A DNA stretch of 64,000 nt from Sweltsa coloradensis (GCA_024449915.1 JAMZAV010002036.1:1-64000); one strand, 5' to 3'. Positions 35,262 to 48,400 are shown, counted from the stretch's first letter. Notes: a model not told the origin generated them from the sequence alone. Translations and numbers: made by a program.

Positions 35262-36712
35262 TATAGTATACTCTGCGGCTGCATCTATGTACGTTCACAC
35301 ATTGTAATACACCAAGCACCATTTGTGTTGTTGTGCAAGCATTCAACTGAAACCGACACCATAACCTGAAGAAATCGAAGTTATTTGCTGCAATCACCGA
35401 TTATATAAACTTACGACTTTAAACCCGAAATATAAAACAATTCTGTAAGAAAATGGCAGAGTTGGGCCGGCAATTTGTACCGTCTGACAAAAGTTACTAC
35501 GCAAGTAGTATACTCTGCGGCTGCATCTATGTACGTTCACACATTGTAATACACCAAGCACCATTTGTGTTGTTGTGCAAGCATTCAACTGAAACCGACA
35601 CCATAACCTGAAGAAATCGAAGTTATTTGCTGCAATTACCGATTATATAAACTTACGACTTTAAACCCGAAATATAAACAATTCTGTAAGAAAATGGCAG
35701 AGTTGGGCCTGCAATTTGTACCGTCTGACAAAAGTTACTACGCAAGTAGTATACTCTGCGGCTGCATCTATGTACGTTCACACATTGTAATACACCAAGC
35801 ACCATTTGTGTTGTTGTGCAAGCATTCAACTGAAACCGACACCATAACCTGAAGAAATCGAAGTTATTTGCTGCAATCACCGATTATATAAACTTACGAC
35901 TTTAAACCCGAAATATAAAACAATTCTGTAAGAAAATGGCAGAGTTGGAGGCCTGCAATTTGTACCGTCTGACAAAGTTACTACGCAAGTAGTATACTCT
36001 GCGGCTGCATCTATGTACGTTCACACATTGTAATACCAAGCACCATTTGTGTTGTTGTGCAAGCATTCAACTGAAACCGACACCATAACCTGAAGAAATC
36101 GAAGTTATTTGCTGCAATCACCGATTATATAAACTTACGACTTTAAACCCGAAATATAAAACAATTCTGTAAGAAAATGGCAGAGTTGGGCCTGCAATTT
36201 GTACCGTCTGACAAAAATTACTACGCAAGTAGTATACTCTGCGGCTGCATCTATGTACGTTCACACATTGTAATACCAAGCACCATTTGTGTTGTTGTGC
36301 AAGCATTCAACTGAAACCGACACCATAACCTGAAGAAATCGAAGTTATTTGCTGCAATCACCGATTATATAAACTTACGACTTTAAACCCGAAATATAAA
36401 ACAATTCTGTAAGAAAATGGCAGAGTTGGAGGCCTGCAATTTGTACCGTCTGACAAAAGTTACTACGCAAGTAGTATACTCTGCGGCTGCATCTATGTAC
36501 GTTCACACATTGTAATACACCAAGCACCATTTGTGTTGTTGTGCAAGCATTCAACTGAAACCGACACCATAACCTGAAGAAATCGAAGTTATTTGCTGCA
36601 ATTACCGATTATATAAACTTACGACTTTAAACCCGAAATATAAACAATTCTGTAAGAAAATGGCAGAGTTGGGCCTGCAATTTGTACCGTCTGACAAAAG
36701 TTACTACGCAAG
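35262..36712. repeat. Satellite-like tandem array, six units of about 241 bp
   Basis: The word CTCTGCGGCTGCATC recurs at 35,271, 35,513, 35,754, 35,997, 36,237 and 36,479, giving periods of 242, 241, 243, 240 and 242. Units differ by only a few substitutions or short indels, so the array is young or recently homogenised. The repeated minus-strand frames (62-75 codons, sharing an ACTTTQMVLG-like stretch) are the same repeat translated again and again, not genes. The array starts abruptly and ends at TTACTACGCAAG. Confidence 0.95.
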
Positions 36713-39516
36713 AAACTAAATAGAAAACCATTTTATGTAATATTTAGGTTGAAACTATAAACTACGTGTGTAGAAAACAAGATACAAAAAGTCGCTACTG
36801 AAATTTAAATTTTGAGCTTGATGTCTTTTGTGAGGAAATTTGAATTTAATTTGAAAAATAGCTGCTCTTTTATAAGTCCCTGTTTCATTCTGCTAACTTT
36901 TCAGACGTATGTGTATGTCAAATTCAAAAATTAAAACTTGTATAACTGTACATTTCTAAATTATGGAAAATAATAACAATCTAAAAAAAAAAAAAGAAAT
37001 GTTACAAGTCCTTTCAATTGCGTTCGATCTAGTGTAAATAATTTACCGAGTCGGATTAAAAGAGTATTTAATATGATACATGCTTGATAGGGAGGTGCCC
37101 TAAATAAAATACATTAAATTAACTAAATGATAAAAATTAAAATGCAATATTGACTCTAGTAATTTAGCTAAAACAAAGGAGCACTCAAACTTAAAAGAAT
37201 CAAAATTTACAGAATCGAACGCAAAAAAAAACACAATAAACGTAACATTGGCCACGTTTTTTTAGGGCACTTAGACTAACTGTGCTCGTCGTTAAACGAA
37301 ATGGAAACGAAGAGACACGAAACTACACTTTAAAACTATTACCCCCCGCCCCCCAACTTTTCTCAAGAAAGACACGTCCATTCCGCCAGCTTCCATAAAC
37401 TTAAGTATTCTATACATTTTACTAATTGGCTCCGTTCAAATGCAAAGTAATTAAAGCCAGCCATCCGAACTTGTCAAGCATCTTGTTTTGTCATTGCTGT
37501 TACGCTCTAGAAAGTTCGTCATTCAAACTAACTTTGCCCCGTCTGGGACTCGAACTAAACTGTTCGAGTTGTGTATTGACTTTGCTTTAAGCTGCAGGTT
37601 ATGAATAAATTACTTGAAAGACGTTTTAACTATAAATACTTAATAACACAAAATTTAATTGGGTTAAGAGTTCATTTGTTGAGCTTTTATAACATTTTGC
37701 TCAAATCTATTGTTTTAACAAAATACACTAGGTACACAAAAGTACAAAGAAAATTGTAGTATACATTGTAAACATGTATTTTGTACCTCCAACGATTTTA
37801 AAACTGTGAAGACATCAATAATTTGTTAAAATACTAAGGTCCAAATTGAAGTAAACATTCTAATGTTCAGATTAAGGAGGTCTAGCTCAAATGGAACAGC
37901 ACGTCCACGATCGTGTTTGTTTGTTTGAGCCTATTCGCCATTTTTATTGTTATAACCACTACTAGCTGGTTAAACTTTGCTACAATTAACTGTGGTAGGC
38001 CCTAGGTTACCTTGGTTACCAAAGGAAACAATCAAAATGTCTGCCAATGTGAAGTGCTAGCTTGTACACCGCCGACCACACACCTCCAGTACGCCAGTAC
38101 TATTTAGAACTCCATGTTCAGATGACCTCAACCTACGAGTTCCTGGCTCAAGACGTTCTTGTTGAGCCTTAAGAGGCCACTTCCCGGACAGAATTAGGCA
38201 CAAAACATTGCTCACTGCAAAAGATCGAACTATTCGAGCCAGAAGACAAGTTAACACGGGAATGTAAAGGAAATCTATACATCTATGCTAGATGCTATTT
38301 AATTTCCAGTACTTTTGAATGCGTTTTATGTGGATTTTTACAAAATGGCAGTTTTGGCAATGTTGCGTATGTGTGGTGTATTTTTTAGATGAAAATCATT
38401 GTTTAAAAATCTACTTCTATGAAGGGCATACAAGCATAGAAGAACCTTGTGTAATGTATAGCCATTGAGTTTAGAATAAATCTGAACTCAAAGGTATAAC
38501 GTACTATCATTAATCGTTCATAGTCAGAACTTTTTTGCGAGAGTGTGTTTTAAGACGAATAATATGGACAACATAGGCTAACGAGCCGCAGAAAATATTT
38601 TCTTAAATCGAGAGTTGTCAACTCTTGTTGGATTCGTAGATATCTAGACTTTGATGAACATCAGGGTAACTTTTAGTTCCAGTGGCGTATCGTTCTAAAG
38701 CAATAATTGACCTTTGTGCCATCCAGAGCAAACCGCCACCAATAACCTCTTCACATAGCAGAATCCAGCTTGAGCCTGGGTCTTGACACTCCCAAAGATT
38801 AACAACCTAAAAACCTCACTCTCATCAATAACATCCAAGTACTCGCAGAAGTCGACCTAGACAAAATCGAAACGAGACCATTACTAAAAGAGCAAAGCTA
38901 CAGCTTACGAATTGCATGCTGTATTGCAGCCATGGAACCAGCCCATTACTATGCAAGTCCACCGAATAACAGACGGTGCAAACGTGATCCCAATACAGGA
39001 CCTATGTTTTACTAGGTACGTACAACACCATGGGTATATAAATCACATAGAATACGCATACATCTGAATATTAAATGGTAGCATTCGCTGTCAACTTGTT
39101 TATAGCAAAACAAAATATATTATATGGGTTGTTGTTTTGTATTGTGTGGACTATCTGCGAAATAATATTTCATAACAACAAACAACGGACCTCTAGCAAT
39201 GTTTGTACTTTTTAGAACGATGATTTACAAGAACCTGTGATGGGATTCAAAGATAAAATGAGAGATAGCATAAATTACAGCATTTGTAAAAAGTTATCTT
39301 TTTATTAGGGAAGTGTATTTATCTAAGCAGGTTCTAGAATATAGAAGTGTAATAAGGGAGAAGACAAACAGTAATGGAATCGGACCTTTAAAATGCCTGC
39401 AATATTTAGTTTACTATATCTATCTATACAAGTCAGTTATAAAACTGATTTGCAAGAAGGGTTAAAAGATACAGTTTAGTACAACAATAATGAATGAACT
39501 ATTTAACAGGTATTAT
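36713..39516. other. No gene recognised
   Basis: AT-rich sequence with a short C-rich patch near 37,342. A weak B-box-like word on the minus strand near 37,548 has no matching A-box. The 66-codon minus-strand frame at 38,057-38,257 has no recognisable domain. Confidence 0.4.
39433..39448. repeat. TCAGT-N6-ACTGA micro-hairpin
   Basis: Part of a small repeat motif (GTCTATCCCATTCAGT-like, then ACTGATTT) found also at 16,293, 21,690 and 50,002. Confidence 0.55.
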
Positions 39517-39925
39517 ATAACACACATACAAAAACTTGTAAAAATACAGCCAAACCTTACACACTCAAAAGAAATGAGATCTAAAACAGGGCCAAGCTCT
39601 TTCTACCCTTCCACATTTGCGCTTTCTTAATGTCCCGTAACAGCATCCTTGAAAAGCTTGGCAAAATAGAATTTGCAATATTAATTTAAGCGTAATAGTT
39701 CATCTAAGTTCTTTTTTTCTAATTTAAACGTAATATTATGCAAATTCTATTTTGCCAAGCTTTTCAAGGATGCTGTTACGGGACACTGTACGTTTATGAA
39801 TTAAGAATGCGCAAATGTGGAAGGGAAGAATATGAGCTTGGCCCTTGTTTAGATCTCATTTCTTTTGAGTGTGTAAGGTTTGGCTGTATTTATACAAGTT
39901 TTTGTTATGTGTGTGATCTCATTAC
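39517..39925. mobile_element. Long palindrome, arms of about 170 bp
   Basis: The left arm (39,517 to about 39,690) and right arm (about 39,722-39,925) are reverse complements with few differences. Mirrored words include AAGCTTGGCAAAATAGAATT, TGAGATCTAAA and AACCTTACACACTCAAAAGA. The right arm carries a small extra segment near 39,786. The 75-codon frame at 39,738-39,965 is the right arm read through and not supported as a gene. Probably a foldback or non-autonomous DNA element. Confidence 0.85.
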
Positions 39926-40108
39926 TTTTTCAAGTTCCATTGCAAAATTATTTGTTCAAATATAATAATTTTATCAAAGTTGATTTAATTTCTATGGAAT
40001 TACCAATTAACAATAGGATGTACTAAAATATCTAGTGGCCCAAAGACTTGCTTTTTGTAAACAATGTAGTCGATCATTGTCAAGTAACTTGTTGATTATA
40101 TTCTTGTT

Positions 40109-40252
40109 TAAGGCTTATATTGAAACCTTTATTTGGAAGCCTTCCAGCAAACTTTTTTAACTATTTCTTTCAAAAGACCCTATATCACTATTACCTTAAT
40201 GCCCATGTAAAATATGAACGTTGTAGCCCCACCCGTCTGGTCAGAATCGCGG
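40109..40252 (+). mobile_element. GATG-family subfamily A, internal fragment
   Basis: Matches the interior of copies a and d: CTTATATTGAAACCTTTATT, TTCTTTCAAAAG, AATATGAACGTTGTAGCCCC and ACCCGTCTGGTCAGAAT. Both element ends are missing. Confidence 0.75.
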
Positions 40253-40501
40253 GCCGATTGAAACTGACGAATTAGACCGTAGTAGCAGTAGCTAGCAGTA
40301 GGGTAGCTAACATCCTTAAAGTGATTTTGAGCATGTCTCAAGCCATTTTTTCACCAAGAAGGAATGCTCGTACCCCAACTAAACTTGACATGTGTTGTCA
40401 GGTACCTAAATTCCCTCGATTTTGATAGTTTTCAAGTTCACATCACGTTTCATGACGGCTAGGTAACACCTCGAAATCACCCCAACTCTGCTTGCTGTAT
40501 A

Positions 40502-40803
40502 AGGTGCCTGAGTGTGTAGCGCACCGCGGCTTGGCTGCGGCGCCCTAACGGGCACCAAGATACAAATCATTGAACTTCACTAAAAAAAAAATATTTCGAC
40601 TATTTTACACCAGTCTTTATCAAAACAATATAACAAGTTTAAAAAACACAACATACAAAATGATTTGGGAAATGTTTTTGTCATATCTGTTGGATTTTAA
40701 AGTTGTTATATAGTTTGAAAAAGATTGCTATAAAGTAGTCGAAATATCACTTTTTAGTTAAATAAAATGTGTGTGACAGTGAAGTTCAATGATTTGTATT
40801 TTT
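40502..40803. repeat. GC-rich hairpin followed by a foldback
   Basis: 40,502-40,554 forms a stem GGTGCC/GGCACC with an inner GC-rich stem. It is followed by an inverted repeat whose arms begin TACAAATCATTGAACTTCAC (left, about 40,562) and end at about 40,800, with ATATTTCGACTA also mirrored. The arms are roughly 90-110 bp with gaps. It looks like one composite MITE-type element. Confidence 0.7.
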
Positions 40804-43800
40804 AAATAAAGTTAATTCGCGAATACGACAGAGTAATACACAACAACAATATACTATTTTTATATACAATAATAATAAACTGGTATGTCATGGTTGAAAA
40901 TAACATAAATACATCTATAACTAAGTGTTCATGAAGGCTAAGTAAAAGATTTAATAACACATCCGTTATAGGGCTGCATAGAAACAAAATTTTATTAACT
41001 CATACTTTCGATGAGTAAGGTCTTTTTCGTTCCACATAATGCAATGGTTCGTGAGGTTTTACACAGTGAATCTGAATTTCCTCTCAAAATCTCTTTTTTT
41101 TTGGGGGGGGGTCGAACCACATCGGCCAAAATCCTAAACTACTCCTTAAAAAACCTCCTCCCCCCCCCCCCCGAACTAAAACCCTAAACCCTTTTAGTTT
41201 CAATTCCCAACTCATCACTTCTCCCCTTTAGCATTCCACTTTTAAACCAATCGCATTTCGACAAACTTTTCATCCATGCAAATCTCAACCCCAAAAGACC
41301 CATCTGACACTTATCGGCAAAAATAGCCGCGGGCCTCTCACCCAAACGTTCGCTCACTTTACTTAAAACTCATGTATGTATAAACCACCCCCGGATCGCA
41401 CTCCATGGAGAGCGAATCTCGAACACGCAAAGCAGCTTTCACACCCAATAAATCCACTCGAATTGGTCTGGTCAAGCGATGGAAACATTCGAGATAAATG
41501 CCAACTTTCGAAATTGAAATAAATGTAAAATGTCCACAAAACTCTTTTCTTTTCATCTTTCGCCGTCCTTTAAACTTTTTTAAGATGATGGTATAATAAA
41601 TTTCGAGAAGAAAGCCAATTTCTGTTCAAAAGTGGAGATATAATGTAATTCTTTCCAGAATATGGCGCGGGTAGTCGTCGGCTGATGCGTTGGAACGAGT
41701 AAACAAGCTAAACGAACCCTGAGCGAAATGGGTAAGGCGAACTGAAGGCCGTTATTAAAATTAAGAGGACACAGAGGCGGAGGCGAGATAAAGTTTGTGT
41801 TTTTAATGGGAGTTAATGTCTTTTGACTAATATCGTTTAAGGAGATAAGAGGGGGAGAATGCACCCAGTCGTTTTCGTAACGTTGTTTTCATTCTGATTA
41901 TAATGGGCGCACTCTACGGGTCAAACAGACGACCAGATGACTAAATAAAAAGCATTTTATCCAACTATATGGGTATTTTTTAAGTCGTATTTACTTAATT
42001 AACGTCTATTCTAGAAAGCAATATCAACTTATTTAAAAATAAGTATACTCTACAATTTACAAAAATCTCCCACAAAAATCCAAGCCGTTTCAGTTTGATC
42101 TATAACTAAAGACGTATTTGCTGGAGAAATATATTTTTATTTCCGAATTTCTCAACCCCTCCAGCCCCTCCACATAGAGATTCGTCTTGTTTGTACTTTG
42201 TAGTTGGAGTAATTATTTGTAATACACATTTTGTACTATGCATTGTAATTGTATTATTATGTAATCTACTAGCGTCCTGTACGTGTACCATGAATATGTC
42301 AGAGTAGCAATAAATGACATGAAATGGAAGCATGAAACAAAGCATTTCAAAAAGAAGTAGGTACCAACATTTTTTCTATGAAACGGATTGTGAAAATTGT
42401 GCTTGGGGCCTGTCGATGCATAAAAACGTGAATAAAAATGAAGAAAATTGCGTTTTATTAACATCATTGCATAACAGACTTGAACAAATATAAAATGTTA
42501 TTTTTCGATTTTCAATATCCCCACTCGCCCGGAGTTGTAAAATACAAAACTTCTCTCTGGCGACGTAAGTTTTCGATTATCACTTTGTTTACTTTCCTCA
42601 GAAGCAACTGGGTGAACGTACATTTCCCGAACGTAATGGCAGCGATGAAAAACAAAAAAACCACACATACCAAATAAACAACGCAATTTCGTCGACGGAC
42701 GCGCAAGTCCACCGTCTAGATCGAGAGAAGTATTTCATTTTGTCATGTTGGCAGCATTTCTCGATTTCCTTCTTCGTGTGCACGCCAGGAATAGATCCCC
42801 GTAATGTGATTGGTTCTCAGCACGACAGCTGCACTAGCGCTACCTAGCGACAGACTCCACTTGCAAACATCTATACAAGCTGGTGTATAAACCTTCTCGG
42901 TAATACGTACGAGTCTTGAAGCAATTTGTAAACGAGCTTTGATAAAAACGTAAACGATACTTGTCCACATCCAATTAGTTCACAAAATTAATGCAAGAAA
43001 ACTAAAAAATGTATACATTTATTTAATTTTCACAAGAGTCTACAACAATATTTTGTAGTAAATATTTTTAAAGTGTAAAATTAAAGAGTGAAAATTACAC
43101 GAATTTAATATTCTTTAATTTCATTAATCGGGAAACACTGTCGTAGTTGAAATTGATTTTATGTGAATCAATCCAGAAATTAAAAAGATCATCTCGGCGG
43201 GGAATAATCATATTATTTTTGTACGTTAATTGCAAGTTAATTAACCGTTCACAACGAATTAAAAAAATATACCTAACCATCTTAAAATAATCACTGATGG
43301 CATCATTTATATAAGAATGATCAATAGTGAGTTGTAATATAAAAATACTATATTGGTGCATCTTATTAATAGATTTTTTGTCTTTTCAGGCTTTGCTCAT
43401 GTCTCAAATTATGAAAATAAATGCAAATAAGTGCTGTCAGTTGTACGCGCTTTTGTCCCTTACACCTGGCGATAATTTCACCAAGATGTGGACAGTTGAA
43501 TGGGAATTTAATGTGATAATTTCGTTAATTGGATTTGACCGAGGCAAATCTTTAATATCAGTTACTTAAATTAATAAATATTTTAGAGTGTTTTAGAGAT
43601 ATCACCTGCAATGTAAAATTTTCGCTATGTTATCGGCAAAGATAATACATTTTTGAGTTGGGCCAGTAGTGCGCTAGCTATAGGACTTGGATAATGTGTA
43701 GACAAGGTACTTTCTAAATTTTGACTTTCAAATATCATTCACATTTACTTTACATGTTGATCCCTTGAAAGTTTAGTGTTATCAACACTCATCTCTCTCT

Positions 43801-44829
43801 CCATCATAATGCTAATACCTTATAATTATTCAACCATCCTTCGTTCATTCTCTCGATAATCCTCATTGCATAAACATGAGATGTTCTCCGCAAAGAAAAT
43901 ATACGGAGCTTATACAACATGAGCAATGAAAGTTCAAAATTCCCTTTGGCGGAAAAGTTATATCGACATCGTGAATAAAGAGCTTTGCAAAAACCAGTAT
44001 TTCAAAGCACTCAACGACTCCAGTAGACGATGACGTCATCCCAAATCAGATGTCTTCTTTTCATATCAATTCACGACAAATAGATATTTTCGTCGTCGAG
44101 CGGCGGAAAAAACGATTTGGAAAACTTCGAACGTGTCAATAGAAAATATCGTCAGTTGAAATGTTTTCCTTGGAAATTAATAGGTCTCTCTTTCTTGTGT
44201 CGTCGAGGAAATAAATCAGGGTTCTATTATGTTACATTATTATAACATCCGTCTGCGAGATACGATCGGAGATGGAATAATCACGGAATTGAAAGGGTGA
44301 AGGGAAATTATTGAAAAGCGTTGATCTTGTGACAAAGATGAGAGTTTTCTTGGAAGATGAGGATATGAGTTTACATTTGTTTTTTGTTTTTGATAGTTTT
44401 GAGTACGATTGGACAATGGAGCAAGAGAGAGAGATAAGGCATCGATTGGACTAAGCTAGAAATCAAGAGCAAATAATCCCAAGAACACAACGAGTTAGCC
44501 GAAAATGTGCGGTCATACTTTTCCAACTACGTCTACTAATGTATATCAATCAGCGTGAATATTTGTGTACATACTCAGGAAAGAAATGCCCAACTTCGAA
44601 CAAAATTATATTGTTTCTCAAATTTTGGTCACACGAAATATGTTCGACCGAAAATAAACATTGTTTATGGACATTGAGACCCCGTATAAATTTTCATAGA
44701 AAATAATTACAAAATGAAATCAATTTTCTAGTATTTAGATTGGTCAAAATGGTCCAAGACACCTTAACAAATCTGATTTTCTGATAAATGTAGAAAATAT
44801 GATACGATAGCGATGTACATGTGTCCCTT
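40804..44829. other. No gene recognised
   Basis: Includes a G run (about 41,103-41,111) and a C run (about 41,161-41,173), an isolated TGACGTCA near 44,030, and several overlapping frames of 60-95 codons on both strands at 41.4-43.5 kb. None has a recognisable domain. The most splice-like one (43,390 on) is discussed under rejected items. Confidence 0.4.
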
Positions 44830-45370
44830 ATTAATAGGGCTCAAATGTTCCTGACATCAATTTTTTCTATTGGTAAATACATGCATCAAAAAAGTTTTAA
44901 GTACGATTTTAGTGTTACTGATGCCAAAAATACATATTTTATTTTGCCAGATGATACATTTAAAAAAAAATACTTTTCGAATTCAGTACTTTTTGGGAAT
45001 TTAAAAATTTATTATTGATAATTTGGTAAAAATGACACAGAACGCTCTAGTTTGAGCGCAATGTCTTGCAGAGCCAACTCAAAATATGGGAAACATGTAA
45101 TTGTTTCAATATCAAACTGAGCATACGCAAAGATTATTTTTCCCCTCTCACTTTCTGTCTCTCCCTCAACCCCTGCAGGGTGTAGTTCTCTACCCCGACC
45201 GGAGATGCCCCCCCCCCCCCAAAAAAAAACACCTGTTTAAAATGTAACAAATCAAATTACTTAAAATGTAAAATAGTATATTAATTTGATATGCCCTTTT
45301 TACGAGCATTTAAGGTACTATTTGACTGCCTTTTTGTCACTTTCAAAAGTCCTAAACATCCGAGGCCCAC
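44830..45370 (+). repeat. Interspersed repeat R1, copy 2 (uninterrupted)
   Basis: Shares with copy 1 (160-1,610) TTCTATTGGTAAATACATGC, ATGCCAAAAATACAT, AGAGCCAACT and TTGTCACTTTCA. At the place where copy 1 holds the SINE, this copy reads straight through (GTTTTAAG then TTAGTGTTACTGATGCC near 44,895-44,930). The 65-codon frame at 44,821-45,018 lies in the repeat. Confidence 0.7.
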
Positions 45371-45865
45371 ATTATTAGTAACTATCCAAAGTTTTATTAA
45401 TATGTAAATTATTTATGGCTGCAGAAAAAGAAACGCGCCGAATATCTAATCAGTCATCCTTCCTCTTAGTAAGAATCTCGTTGAGACACGACACGTCCTA
45501 AGTCCATCATAAACACTTCTTCACTTCAATGATCAGCCAACATCCTAGAACGTGCCAGATAACAAACTCAGCCGTCTCAAGCTGAGATCGATAAAAGTAA
45601 ACCTCATCTGTAGTGTACGGCGCATATATAGTGCACGATTAGCATACAACATCCGGGGTATTAGTCTCAGACTAGGAGAGCGGCGAATATTCATGGACAT
45701 CGAGGTGTAACAAGATTAGACAGACGGTCCAACATCACAATTACACTCGGGATGTAAATCAAGAGGTTTGCCGGGAATATTACGCAAGAAATTTGAGTTT
45801 TGATAAATTTTCATGTTTCTATTAGTATGTTTGTGCACGCAAGGGTTTTCGGGAGCACCTACAGG
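45371..45865. other. No gene recognised
   Basis: Short spacer between R1 copy 2 and the SINE. One 65-codon minus-strand frame is unrecognised. Confidence 0.4.
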
Positions 45866-45875
45866 CAACAAAGCT

Positions 45876-46303
45876 TTAATGATCGATTGATTTGATATTG
45901 GTTTACGTCTCATTTTAATGCACTTTGGCTATTCGAGACGATGAGTGGTGATAGATGAGGATGTATGAATAGAAGGGAGGAGGGGATCCCGGTAACGGCA
46001 CGTAGCCTACTCCTTTCGAAAAGTACCAAGGAGAATAACGGTTTTACGTTCCATCCGAAAGGACGGTGTAACCTTGACAGTCATATAGGTTCCTCCACTA
46101 ACCCGGACTGCCGAGCAGACGTCGAGGAGAACGAAACCGTTACACTAGCTCTCGAACCCTCCATCTGCTCTACCAGCGGTATACGTGTGTCTCAGGGCAG
46201 AGCGTTCATCCACTCTACCTATGACTACGCCCGAGGTTGCTTAACTTCGGTGTTCGAGTGGGAAACCGGTTAAGCGACCGCGCAGCTAAACCAAAAGCCA
46301 CAA
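45876..46303 (-). mobile_element. 5S-headed SINE, near full length, with target-site duplication
   Basis: Minus-strand element. The head carries CACCGAAGTTAAGCAACC and the centre GGGTTCGAGAGC, like the 0.2-kb copy. The tail at the left end complements to an AATC-type run. The 10-mer CAACAAAGCT flanks it at 45,866-45,875 and 46,304-46,313. The 102-codon plus-strand frame at 45,965-46,273 is the SINE read antisense. Confidence 0.9.
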
Positions 46304-46313
46304 CAACAAAGCT

Positions 46314-47928
46314 ACAAGTTAAAGTTCAAGTAATTAAGGTGGAGGTTCCGGGTACGTATTCCAAATTTCTGGGGTGTTTGCCTCCATCCCCCTGACCAGC
46401 AGTCACCGAAAATATTCTGTATCATCCTTAGCGAAGAACAATTTCAATTCTCAACATAAATAAACGCACGAAAATCGATCGGAAGTTATTATCGGTTTTT
46501 ATAGTGAGACGTGACACACGCACAGAACCGGACGATAAGATAAATGATGTAAAGCTTTGCACCACTACATTACCCCTTCCGGCCCAACGGCGCCATATGG
46601 ACCCATAACTTTTTTCAATTTTTATCTGGGTAAATAATAGTTTTTTTAATTTGACCCCATTTTTTTTTTTTTTTTTTGAAAATAATAAATTAATAATTTT
46701 TTTCCACATTCCAATAGGACCAAAAGTGAATTTTTTAGAGAAGATTGAAAATACAAATCTGCAAAAATGGCGAAAAATGGAGAAAAAACGGGTTGTCCCG
46801 GAAATTTAATAAATCTCTAGTATTGCTATTATTTGAGTTACAAAAATTTCAAAATATGCAAAAAAAATCTAGAAAAAATCTAAATTTAGGAATGTTTTTC
46901 AAATTTGAATTTGAACCTAAAATGAAGCTTTTATTCAAATTCTAAAATTTCCCAAAATTCTTTAAAATTCAGGATTAAAAATATGAAAAAAATACTAACA
47001 TTCTGAGAAAAAAATGCAAAACTTGAATTGTTTGCTTAAAATTACCTAATTTTCACAAATTTAATTCGGGCCTGAAAGGGCAAAATATCAGCAAAATATC
47101 ATTGTTTTTTTCATTTATTAAAGTCTACAGAAAGTAATCAATGTACTTTCGTTTCATAGAACAAAGACCAAAATTGCAGTGCTGTAACACAAGACATTTT
47201 TTTAAATCATTTGACTTTCATTTTTGGATTAGTTTTATTTTTATCCCAAAAAATTATTTAACTTTTTGTTTTGCAAACTTTACATTTTACAATAAAAATA
47301 ATTCCCAATTGGAAAGACTTTTTTATTTCAAACTCTTTTTCACATGAAAGAGCACTGAATTGTCTTAAATGTAACATAAACAACTTGAACAATTTTATAA
47401 CTTTTAAAACCATTCTTCACCGTTACAAATCTTGCAGGGCGAACTTTACTCGAAACTTTACGTACGGATAATCTTATCTAACTTATATCTTCAAGACTGT
47501 CTATTCTCAATAAGAATGACAAATGCATACATAGAGGGACGATGAATATTTTATGAGTCGTAAGTGCAAGCATGATGGAGACAACACACACTTTAGCATG
47601 CCATCGCTTTACTAAATAATGTATGCCAGCAAATGTATGTACTTAAAAACATCATGTCTGGTATTACATGTAGGCCTAATGTAACAAGCACGTTAACTAC
47701 ACATATCAAACAACGAAGACGTATTCAATTAATTATGCAACATATATAACATACATTTACATGATTATATGTTGTTATGCCCATGAAATAATTAATAGCG
47801 ATGATCACAATATTAGTTGCATCAAAACTGAAAAGCCTAATACATTGAATTATACTATAAACCAAGGATTGTAATACTAATTATAATTGTAGGCAAACCT
47901 AACGGTATGATAGCTTAACTACTTAAAG
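46314..47928. other. No gene recognised
   Basis: AT-rich, with T-rich and A-rich runs around 46,660-46,700. Frames of 62-93 codons are rich in Lys, Phe and Asn, as expected from composition. Confidence 0.4.
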
Positions 47929-48400
47929 GGGCTATAAAGTCAAAAAATTATTTTTTACCACATGATCTGTAGCACAATACTACACTAAAATGACAGTTTA
48001 AAAAATTATATCTTGTAACTGTGATTTTACACGAATTTTTCAATTTTTTTGATCCAGAAATGTGCAAAAATTGGTGTTTTGGGAAATTTCTTAAATCGGC
48101 TTTAACCTGCTTCTTTTTTGGTCCATATAGATACTAGAGCATAGTACCAATCTAAAATGCCCATTTTTTACATCGAGTCTTGAAACTGTGCCAAAATATA
48201 CCCTCAAACATGCAAAAATATGCATCTCAAAATCACACCCCATCTTAGTAATCAGCATATTTTGATCGAACTACTTGCCCAAATTACAAAACAAAATATA
48301 GAAAATTTACAGAAAAGGCTGTAGAGTACGTCAATAATGGCCAATATTTTTTTGGATCAAAATCCTCCAAGGTCACGGGGCATAAAGATCGTCCCCATGT
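47929..48400 (+). mobile_element. Element H, copy 3 (one arm, no insertion)
   Basis: Matches the left arm and loop of H at 7.5-8.75 kb: ACTTAAAGGGGCTAT, TTTTACCACATGATCTGTAG, AATACTACACTAAAATGAC, TTTTTGATCCAGAAAT, CAAAATCACACCCCATCTTA and AGAGTACGTCAATAATGGCC. No GATG element interrupts it and no inverted second arm follows. Confidence 0.8.

Noticed and set aside
35188..36306. Four similar minus-strand frames of 62-75 codons
   Set aside because: They are the 241-bp satellite unit translated repeatedly. A gene family was considered and dropped because frame ends vary with single-base indels between units.
43390..43569. Possible terminal exon after a T-rich tract and TTTTCAG
   Set aside because: The acceptor looks good, but the 59-codon reading has no recognised family and no clear partner exon upstream was found. 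Possible, but not supportable.
45965..46273. 102-codon plus-strand frame
   Set aside because: It is the SINE read in antisense.
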